In this document: positions 33,760 to 44,300 of the stretch, in pieces
Layout of the letters: each line of letters begins with the position of its first letter
How positions within the stretch are numbered: the first letter of the stretch is position 1
Assembly: GCF_028583425.1 (NCBI RefSeq)
Contig: NC_072806.1
Coordinates: forward strand, 31,108,001 to 31,172,000
Reading direction: 5' to 3'
From: Eublepharis macularius
Lineage: Eukaryota; Chordata; Lepidosauria; Squamata; Eublepharidae
DNA length: 64,000 nt
The notes under the pieces: generated by a model
Seen by the model: the letters and a program-made list of their open reading frames with translations, nothing else
The model's database searches: none
What the model was told of the DNA's origin: nothing
Translations under genes and position numbers: made by a program

Positions 33760-34400
33760 CTTCTAGCAAACTTTCCATTACAACCAACTGGGGTGCTGAG
33801 AACTATTTATTCTTGTCACACCCTTCTGGTTAAGATGATGGAGTAAACAGAAGCAATTGATGTGCCGCTCTTGTCTCTTAAGCATGCTACACTTTGATTT
33901 GGACCGGCCTCATTTGATGCAGCAGTAATTTGCCTTCATTTTACTGTTTTGTTTACTGTGTTACCATCTTGTGATAAGTGGGGCTTATAATCTTCAAACT
34001 CTGAGCCATAAAGAGAAAGATACGAAGTGGACAGACAGTGTGGTTGATCTAGGGTCACCCCGTGGGTTTCATGGCCGAGAGGAACCAAGGGTAGGTCTCT
34101 CCCATCTCAGTTCAACACGCGAACTGCTACACATTGGTTGGCTCTTCTGAGCACAAACGTCTCCCTGAAAAGTCTACAACTATAAGGACATTTTCAGTGT
34201 TGAATTAGTGGTTAGTTTCCAGTGTCTTCACTTTCAATTTTTTTCTTGTACGTTAGCAAGCAGCAATATATTAGTATGAAAACAGCAGAACCAGGGCCCT
34301 CAGAACAAAGCAATTCCAAGAAAGACTGGTACACAAAAATACTAGGCTATCCTTAAAAAAAAACCCTTCCTAAATCATAAATCGGATAGCTTTTACCATA
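33760..34400. other. No gene recognised; LIAT1-RFLNB interval
   Basis: AT-rich sequence with no recognisable exon. It may include the distal 3'UTR of RFLNB, but no clear poly(A) site is seen. Confidence 0.4.
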
Positions 34401-34410
34401 TGCTCATATC

Positions 34411-34655
34411 CAGGGCTTTTTTCCTGGGAAAAGAGGTGGTGAAACTCAGTGGGTTGCCCTCGGAGAAAACGGTCACATGGCTGGTGGCCCCGCCCCCTGA
34501 TCTCCAGACAGAGGGGAGTTGAGATTGCCCTCGGCACAGAAGGCAATCTCAACTCCCCTCTGTCTGGAGATCGGGGTGGGGCCACCAGCCATGTGACCAT
34601 TTTCAAGAAGTTCCGGAACTCTGTTCCACTGTGTTCCTGCTGAAAAAAAGCCCTG
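34411..34655 (+). mobile_element. hAT-type miniature element, family A
   Basis: The termini are CAGGGCTTTTTTCC and GAAAAAAAGCCCTG, with perfect 8-bp duplications CTCATATC at 34403-34410 and 34656-34663. Its structure matches the copy at 2720-2971. Confidence 0.88.
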
Positions 34656-34669
34656 CTCATATCCTATTT

Positions 34670-37600
34670 TATATATAAAGTAGCTTGTCCAGAAATTTGG
34701 CAGAGAATACAGTAAAACCTAATACATAAAAAATACTTACTTACAAGATAAATGAGCACAGTTCGCAGTTTCTTATATGTTTATTCCTTTGCCAGTAATC
34801 TACACCCACACTCAACCAACAGAGTGGGAGAGACAACCTAGGCATTCATCATGCCAACCAACAAGCATAAATGACTACAAAACACTTCTTCAGAATTATG
34901 GACCATTTATTGCTAGTTTTAAAAAAGAGAAAATTAAAGCAAATTTAAAAGTAACATGGGTGGTAGAAATTACATCACAGAATCTACATAAAGTGGTGAC
35001 CAGGTGTTCCCAAGAACGCAGCAATATAAGTTAACTTTTTTTTGTCGTGTATTGACGCCATTTTAAAACACTTTTTCATTTAAAAAGATAATATTTAAGA
35101 CCAACCATGTTAATCTACTGATAGAACCAAAGGCTAGGATGGTTTTTGAAAGTATGAGGCTTTTATTAGTGAGTTTCCAGAAAAGCAAGCCCAGAAGAAT
35201 CCTATGTTCTATCTATCGCAGAATAATATCTCCATTTCTGTGATGCCAAGAAACATGTCAACAGTTGTAGAGGCAACTTCAGATGTCAAAGGAAGTTACA
35301 GGTGAAACAGACCCAAGGTGTCTATTACAGCATGGCCGACGTCCCTTTAAGAACACCTGGATCTGATCACCACTGGTCTAGTTCAACCTCTTGTTTCCGG
35401 CAATGGCCAACCAGGTGATTCCGGGAAGCCCTTCTATTTAATAAGTTCTCTACTGATTTCTTGCAAGCTAAAGTATCACCCAGAAGCAGCTGGAGATCAT
35501 TCAAATATCTGCAAGATAATCCACACAAAAGCACAGTTTGAGCACTGGCCCAGACCTTGCTATAGTGACGTGTTACTATTACAAACTTAATACTAGACCA
35601 AAGGGTTAAAATCCTGCAAATTCTTCCTTCTAAAAATATTACTCAGCACAATGTTTTCTTAATGGATCAACAATTCTTCAACAAACTCCCCCCCATTCAA
35701 GTTTTGCAGGCAGAAAACACAAAGACTTTGAAACCTGAACATATTCCACACACAGGGCCTGTATGTATGCTTTACTGCTCTCGCATAGGAAAATTCTTGC
35801 TTCATACTGGACATCTTGCACTCCCCTTTTTCTTTCTTTGGTAACAAAATGGGAACTGCCTGAGTGAAGAAGTTCTAACTCCTGGTCAGTGAAAGCTACA
35901 CTCTTATCTGAGACAACCCTTTGGTAGTCAGGAATACAGATGCGCTCTCTTGGTTGCACCTCTATCATGTAACCTATGGCTCTTTCATATAATGCTTTTG
36001 CTATTCTCACACACTGCATGTTATAGCTGCTAGGGAAATGCGGTCGCTTGTCTCCCACATCAATTTCCCAAGCAACTTTTGTATATTATTTTTTAAAAAG
36101 GAACCCTTGGGAGAGGCTTTGGCACCACCTTGCACAACAGATATCCCAGATTCAATTGCCATACCCCACTTAAGGGCCTCAGGTAGTAGATGCTGGGGAA
36201 GACCTTTCTATACCACAGACACTGGAGAACTGCTGCCAAGAGCAGACAAAACTGAGCTAGATGGACTAATGCTCTGACTTGGTATAAGACAATTTCATAT
36301 ATCCACATGATTCACTGTACCACAAGTGTTTGTGTAGCGCTTCCATTCTAAGCATTTCCCAAGAACTGCTGGATTCCAAGAAGAAAGGACACAATCAGAC
36401 TGTTAAATCTCTGGTAACCCCTTAAAAAGCCATTCTTCAAGGAATGACATGCCTTGTGGCAAAGAATTTTTCCTCCCAACTCAGTGAAATACAGGATAGT
36501 TCCAAAAAATGCTTTTGCTCTGGTCCAAAAACCACAGGTAACTCATCAAACTCTCTGCAGTCAGCGAGCAATTCGTTTGCACCATGCATTGGAGAAAATA
36601 TGGAAGCTTTTTTGCAAGTTGTACTCATGGCTTCCAGAAACTAGTACTGTTTTGGCTGTAGAAATAGCAGTTCAAGACTCGCTTGGTGATGGTGAAAAGG
36701 TGTGTATAACCCACTCCATATGGTGGAGCAAAAACAAAAATTAGAGATGATAGCAAATAGTTAAAATAATTTTCCTTTCTCATCATGCAACAACTTTGAC
36801 CTCCCCCTTGGGGCTCTGCAGAGGAAACCATAAAATACCTCTCAACACTTACCACTTGCAAGAAGCAACTTAACTGAAGCCCACCTGTGGGTGTTCCACC
36901 CACATCATCATAGCTAGAATCCTACATTAACCTCTCGCCTAAACTGAATTCTATTCACTCCCCTAGAACACTTTCCCACAACTCACTCCTATTTTTCAGC
37001 AATGTTTATAGAACACGTATTTAACTTTTCCCCTTTGGTCAAAGAGGAGACTGTCTAACATTCTCCCACCTTTGCTCTCAGTGTTTAAAGTGCTACTGCA
37101 AATAGTTATGGCAATTTTGAAGAGCTATGTCCACAAAATTGTGCATTTTTAAAAAGCATTCCTGAATCCTGATGTTCCCACGATCATTTTTAGTTTTATA
37201 AAAACTGGCTACACAAAACCTCTGGTACACTGAACCACAGCAAACAGTTGGGCAAAAGATCAGTAAATTAACTGAAAAGGAGAAAATCCTGTATAATAAC
37301 TAGGCAAGGAGACAGATAAAGAGTAAGGCGTATCAGGTTAATGCAAAACTACTTGAAACGGCTGTCTAATCAAAATTAATTTTTCAAAGAACCAAGCAAA
37401 TGGGAAGAACAAACAAACGAAGGTGTAAAGCTTATTTCTGGAAAAATTTAAAAGAACGACATCCATCAAAAACTGGTCTGTCCCCTGATTAGCCTGCCCC
37501 AGCAAACTTAAGAGTTTTATACTTTTACATAGTGAGTGAAGTTATGTGACAAGTAAAAATAAATTATGGCTTTGGATATTCTAAGCAGAAGAGTTTTTTC

Positions 37601-37990
37601 CAACAACAAAAAAATCTTTAATGCCAAGACAACCATCAAGGTTTCCCCACTTCAAAGTCAATTCAAGGTTTGTTTTTCAGCGAAAGGCTGCTATCCCATG
37701 TCCCAGGCGGTGAAAGCAAATTAATTTTCTTCTTGAGAAGATTTCCTTATTTTCCATCACATATGAGGCAAAACTGTGATAAGAACTGTAGCATCAAAAA
37801 GGAAACTTTTTCCTTGAGGGGAAAAAAATTACATTCCTATGAACAAGAATTAGTGCAGGCCAACAGGATTGTTCCAGCTGAAGGTACGCACCGGGGCAGA
37901 GGTAGCTACAGATGAAATTCATTCAAGTGGCAAAACAGTCAAAAGCTGCCACTCCTTTTCATCTAGAATGAGACCATGGAAATAGATGGC
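34670..37990 (-). other. Probable RFLNB 3'UTR and flank
   Basis: No exon is recognised besides the SINE at 36100-36305. The first part below 38003 must be RFLNB 3'UTR. TTTATT (AATAAA on the minus strand) occurs near 34906 and 35160, so a 3'UTR of about 3 kb is possible but unproven. The 126-codon minus frame at 35678-36058 resembles no protein I know. Confidence 0.4.
36100..36305 (+). mobile_element. SINE remnant in the LIAT1-RFLNB interval
   Basis: CAGATTCAATTGCCAT resembles a B box, and GAGCTAGATGGACTAATGCT with TATAAGACAATTTCATAT is a common squamate SINE tail. Confidence 0.45.
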
Positions 37991-38002
37991 TAAAGAGAAC
38001 AG

Positions 38003-38333
38003 TCAGGAATCATCAAGGTTGTAATCCCTGCCAGAGCGCTCCGTGGACTCCAACTCCACGCTGGACAAAAACCGCCGCACGACCTTCTTGCAATTGTAAT
38101 CCAGTGTGGTGGTGTACACAGTCTTGGTGTGCTTGGGGTAGACAATGGTGGTGCTGGCGAAATGCCTGGGTTTGGGGCGAGGCTCGAAGTGCAGCTCAGC
38201 TTTGTAGCTTCGCCATGTGCTGTCAGGAACACAGATGACCGTCTGGCTGCAAGAGGACATCCCAAGCCCCATCGGCATATGAACATTATTAATGAAGTGC
38301 TTCTCCGAATCGTATTTCACCGAAGAGGTGTAC
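38003..38333 (-). CDS. RFLNB: RFLNB coding exon 3 (last)
   Basis: The acceptor is CCCAAACAG at 38334-38342. The first base G completes the Arg codon left open by exon 2. The exon encodes YTSSVKYDSEKHF through RRFLSSVELESTER to NLDDS and TGA at 38003-38005. It holds most of the conserved refilin domain thought to contact filamin. The 3'UTR runs towards lower coordinates; its end is not clear. Confidence 0.94.
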
Positions 38334-41300
38334 CTGTTTGGGGATGATAAGAGGCAGGTAGCAAGATGGTTAGCATCTTTTATTGCTAAAGGCTTCAAAC
38401 TACATAATTACTCAAAACATTTCTCCTACATCTTTCACGAATGTTGCTTAACTGCAGGGCTTTTTTTCAACTGGAACGCAGTGGAACAGAGTTCCGGCAC
38501 CTCTTGAAAATGGTCACATGGCTGGTGGTCCTGCCCCCTGATCTCCAGACAGAGGGGAGTTTAGATTGCCTTCCACGCCATGTGGCGCGGAGGGCAATCT
38601 AAACTCTCCTCTGTCTGGAGATCAGGGGGCGGGACCACCAGCCATGTGACATTTTTCATTGAGGGTGATTTAAACTTTAAAAAACTCCCCCCTTGTTCCA
38701 GCTGACCCAAAGTGACGTCATTGTGCGGTCCTAAGTTCCACCACCTCTTTTCCCAGAAAAAAGACCTGCTTAACCGAATGATTAATTTAATCTGTTCAGT
38801 CCCAGCCCTACGATTCTATCTCACCTTCAACTTACTCCTACAAAGCAGAGTTAACGACCTTGCAATGTCCCAGCTCACCAGATGTTTATTCAACCTACAG
38901 TTTAAATTTGAATGCTTCCTACCACCCCCAATAACCAATCTACTTTTTTACAACACAGAAGTCTGTTTTAAATACCGACTTGAATCTGTAACTTAAAACC
39001 CATTTCCTCTTCAGCCTGCGACAGGAAACAGTTTTCCTTCTTTACCACCAGGCTTATGTGCATTTCAGCCTCTTTTCGCTGACTGCTGGACACACAACTG
39101 TATCAATGTTTTAATAGGCAGCGTTGTAACTTGTCGATGTTTCTATTCACACGGGAGAGGTACTCGGATCCCTATTGTTATGTGCTCCCCAATTCTCTGG
39201 GCACTGAGAAGATGAGTGGGAAATACTGAGGTTTCCGGAGCAATCCTACACAGTTACTCCAAGCAAAGCGTGCCACTGAATCTTGATAACTGACAGCCGG
39301 TATGGTGGTTAAGAGGGCCAGATTATCCAGGTCCCTGCTTCAATTCTCACTCTGCCGTGCAAAAGCTTTCTGGGTGACCTTGGGCCAGTTGCACTCTTTC
39401 AGGCGAATCCAACCTCACAGTATTGTTGTGAGAATATCATGAGAAAGAGAGAAACATTGTGCCACTCTGAGCTCCGTGGAAGCAGGATGGAATAAAGACG
39501 TACTAGAAAAGCACAGAATCTTGGGTTGGAACCATCAGTTTTATACAAACTGTGTGATTAATTACAAATGCCAAACAGAATTTTGAATTTGCATCCAGTA
39601 GCTCCTTAGAGACCAACTAGATTTCCAGGGTGTGAGCTTTCGAGAGCTAAAGCTCCCTTTGTGTGACTCTCAAAAGCTCACACCCTGGAAATCTAGTTGG
39701 TCTCTAAGGTCTGCTTCCCACCAGGTAATTAACTGATGGTTGTTGTGGATTTTCTGGGCTGTATCGCCGTGGTCTTGGCATTGTAGTTCCTGATGTTTCG
39801 CCAGCAGCTGTGACTGGCATCTTCAGAGGTGTAGCACCGAAAGACAGAGATCTCTCAGTGTCACAGTGTGGAAAAGATGTAGGTCATTTGTATCTACTCA
39901 GGAGGGGTGGGTTTGGGCTGAGTCATCCTGTAAGAGTTTCCCAGGGCGTGGAATGCTAATGGCGGGAGGCTTCACTGTATCCTGAGGAGGTTCTTTTGCA
40001 TATGGATTGGTACTTGATGTGCTCATCTTCTCTGCAGGGCTATTGTCGGGGACTTGGAAACTGATGGGAATTTCAAAAGTAGCTCCGGAGATCTAATTCT
40101 CTCTTTTATTTTCAAATGGCTGCAGTGTTACTGACAAGCTAGCAAGCCCCAAGGTCCAGGGGAAAAAGGTTGCAGATCCACCTCTTGTCAACTGCTTACC
40201 TAACTGCCATGTAAGCTTGGCAAGGTGATCAGTTTCTAGACACACATATACCATGACCAAGGGTAAGCAGTCAGCCCGGCCTCCACCATTTTAATAGCAG
40301 TTTTTATATGACTGCTCATGATATTAAAAGTATACAAGCCTCTGGGGTTTAAAATGGCTGCAGCACAGCCACCAGCGAGCCCTTGCCGTTGTCAGATCCC
40401 GCCCTGGAGAACCAGGCATGTAAGGAACGCCTCATTGGAATGCAGAGGTATTGTGATGCAACTGGTCTCCCTATCCACTCAAGCTCCAGAAGGCCGAGAG
40501 CAATAAAGGTCTCACAGAGTCACCCCCACTTAGCACATTCCTTTCTCTCCTCCCGTGATGAGATCTCCTGTCTATGATTGAGGAGCTAAACAAATGACAT
40601 TCACAAGCATGTACAGTCGTTCTTGGCACAATGCACCTCCTCCCTAAAAACACTTAACCTAGCTCTGGTGTACTTCATCAGAAAACTATTCCTTTGTGCA
40701 AGCGCTGGAACACACTTTGCATTTGCTTTCACACACCTGGCAGCCATTGCCCAGAGCCATCAAACCTTTTATCCAACCCAGGAACTAACCACTGGAGTCT
40801 TTGTCCTAACTGCTAGGAGGACTCTCCTCCACCTCAGGGCACATTTTACCTATAAAGGTGGGCTCTGGGCTCATTCAAATCGTGCAAGCTTTCTGGCTTC
40901 TCCCTTAGGGTCACTTCCCCAAGCTTCTTGCTTTCTTGGCAGAGGATGCTGGCGTTCGAAGCTACTCTCTTCCTCCATAGACTGGACCCCTTCTCCAGGA
41001 TAGGTCGATATAATCACTCCCTCTGGCTCTATACCCAACTCTCTGGCTGTATTTCCTAGGACTCTGTGTGTGTCGTTATTTCCCCCCAGTAATTGGTGTG
41101 TATGTGCATGAAGTTCTGTTCTTTAATAAAAGTTACTGATTGATTTGAAGCACCAGACTCGCTTGGCTTGTTGGGATTGGGACCCAGTAGACACAGGTGA
41201 TTCGATTCCAGTTACCGCCTCTCGTATAGCCGTCCTCCTTGCTAGCTAATTCCCCCATAAAATCATATTTATGCAAGGAGACCACTTCAGGTAACACAAG

Positions 41301-44300
41301 AGCCACTGCCTTCCCAACCTGACAGGCCTTCATGAAATTGGTTTTCATGTCAGTGGGATGTATCTTTGTGAATCATCTTGTAATCTTTAATCTGCAGTTC
41401 AATGCAAAACCATCAAAATATGTTGTTTCAGCAAATATCCTGTCTTGGGAAGACCTATTGGTCTTTCACACACAGCTGTAAAACACCAGCAATATTTACC
41501 TTATATCCTTGGGAGGTAAAGGGTCAAACTCCACTCCTTCACCAAATGACAGAAGACACAACCGTGAAGTGCATCCCGGAGGCGGAGGGTTAGGAGAGGA
41601 AGAGTTCTGCAAAAGCCCAAAAGCAAAGAACAACTGGATCACTGCAGACAACATACTGGCCAGGGTGAAACAGAAAACATGAAGGGGACCAGGGCAGGGA
41701 TCGGGGAGAAAAGGCAGAAATGAAAGCAAAGCCAGGGTCTCTTGCAGGTGCCAGCCTGTACAGGGGCGAAATCAACAGCAGCACGTACACGGGCTTTCTC
41801 TGTGGTGGCCCCTACCCTATGGAACGGTCTGCTTGAGGAGGTCAGGAGATCCCCCCACACACACTCCTGGCTTTCCGCAAACAATGCAAAACTGAATTAT
41901 TCAAAAAGGCCTTTTTCTCAGCTAAGAGGGCGGTATTGTAGGAAAGGGATCCCAGATGTTTCGCTAATGAGTTAGAAACCATAGATTTCACCACTACGTT
42001 GCCTTACATATTATCTGTTGCTTTAAATATGTACTCCTATATCCTACCTGTGCTTTATGTTGTTTAATGTCAGTCCTAGAATTGATTATGTTCTGTTTCA
42101 GCAATTCCTCAACCCCATACTGGATCCTTGCTAATGCTATGTCTTTGTAAACTTGTATTCATTTACCCTATGACATTGTTTATGGTAACGTTCTTAACAT
42201 TGTATCTCACACTATGTAATCCACCTTGAGTCTCAGTGAGAAAGGCAGACTATAAATGACATAAATAAATAAATATCGCTTAAAAAGTACTCAATGATAT
42301 CACAATTGCAAGCACTATTCCTGTTAGTGACAACAGGAGAATATAAAGGTGCCGGCAGCCATATTTACTCAGAAGTTGAGTCATTTCACACATTATGTGA
42401 AGCAAATCTGAACTTGCAAATGAGCGAATGCTCAAAGCGCTATGGCCAGCCCCACGTGCTTGCAGAACGTCTCCGTGTGACACGCTTTGGTCCTCTTGTA
42501 CACACCATCAAAAAGGATGCTTGAAACGGCCCAAAGGACACCAATTTCAATGGTGTCCTTTATACTCTTTTATGCACCCGTACTTCAGCCGACCCTGTAA
42601 GGTCAATCATAAACTTTTCTTTTTTTGAGGCTGAAAAACTCCCCCAGCAATTTGCTGAAAGCCATGAAGTGAGATTGCGGTCGAACAGAAGCATAACTCA
42701 GATTTAACTTTTTGGACAGATGCAATTACCACAGAGCTGCAACAGCAGCTCCTGTCCTGGTAGAGGACTGGAACAAATTCTAGACCGCCCCCTCACCATC
42801 CGCTGAATCTGACCCAGTCTTCCAAGTTGCACAGAAGCCACCTTTAATCTTTGTTCTTGCTGCAACCAAGGAGTCAGTAATATCTTGGGGGGGGGGGAGC
42901 ATTTGTCTAATGCCCATCTAAACCCAGCTCCTAAAACCTGCAATTCCATCCCTGAACCGCTCCACATAAATGAAGCAGCTGGTGGATTAGCAATAGCCAT
43001 TGCTTGCCTTGCCGCTCCCTTCCCCACCCGTGCCACCGCCCCCTCTGGCCATCTCCTCCACCTGTTGCCTTGCATGTCAAGGGCAAGCTCTAGCTTGGGG
43101 CCCTGATCCTTAACAGCCACAGCTCTTAGGAGCCACAGCTGTGCCCCTCTGCGCTCCATATTGCTCACTCTACGAGGAGTGTTGACTGGTGACCCCCACC
43201 CAACACCCTGATGGCACTGTCACCAATGAATGTGGGTCAAGGTATTTTTAGCAGCTGCCAGACTCCGAAGATTTGGAGTAGGATCTGGGACAACAGCTCA
43301 GGACCAGAAGGGTGGGGGGGAATAAAGGACAAAGAGCCATTTGGTCTGCAAAGCAAAATATCCCTTTTCCCCTAAACATGAGTAAGCAAACAAGTAATTT
43401 ATTTTTGTGCCCCGTTCTTCTTAATCTCCATTGAGTTTCATAGGAGGATACGGACAGGGTGAAGTTCCTGCTAACCTGATTACCCTTAAGATTGGGTATA
43501 ACGAGTGTCAGTGACAGGGGAATTCTCCCCTGCCTTTGGACTGCACCTGCGAACTCTGATATCCAAACCATGGGACCTACTACAGATTCATTAATGTATT
43601 AATGAGTGAATCTGTAGACTAATCTGGAGTGGCACCAGTTAGTCAAGAGAGCCAACAAGTAAAAGAAGACTCTCAAAACTGCCCCAGTCTACTATATGTG
43701 CTCAAAAGGAAGACAACGCCGAATATAAAGGGGGGAAATTTATACCAAAAAAATGTTGCTGGATATAACTATAACTTATATGCAAATGTAAGACGACTCC
43801 CTTCTTTTTCTTCTTGTTTTGATGGCATAACTGGGAAAGAAACGCTAATCTTGCATTTGAGGAAATACAGTATATCTGATGGTGGACAGCGTTATTTATG
43901 GGACAAAGCCCCAGGCCTTCAGTTAACAGGCTTCTCCATCCATCTGCCCACCTCAGAGTCTCTCTACACAAGACATCTTACACGAGTAGGATCAAGTCAA
44001 AGATTTTACACTTGTTCTCCCATTGTGGATACATGTGCACTGCTAGGGGGACGGGGTACCCTTGATCTTGAGAATAAGATTACACAGAAAGTAAGTCACT
44101 TGAGCGTCCCCATGTAAGATGTCTTGTGTAAAGAGACTCTCCGGCTCCTGTCCTAGCATATGTGAGGGTAGGACGGGGCATAATCGCTACCCAGCCAAGG
44201 TGATCCTGCGAGCCACAACAACTGCCAGCATGAGTAACTACTAACAGGATACTACTGGGCTGAGGAGCTGTTGGAAGGGACGCCCAGAAGTGCTGCTACA

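Noticed and set aside
35678-36058. 126-codon minus-strand frame below RFLNB
   Set aside because: Lies in probable 3'UTR or flank; no domain or conserved motif recognised.
40400-41130. Possible LTR-type terminal repeat (TATAAAGG near 40852, AATAAA near 41122)
   Set aside because: No matching second copy, no clear TG...CA ends and no flanking duplication seen; not strong enough to call.
43629-44117. 162-codon plus-strand frame in RFLNB intron 1
   Set aside because: It overlaps a small foldback element and lies antisense to RFLNB; there is no recognisable domain.
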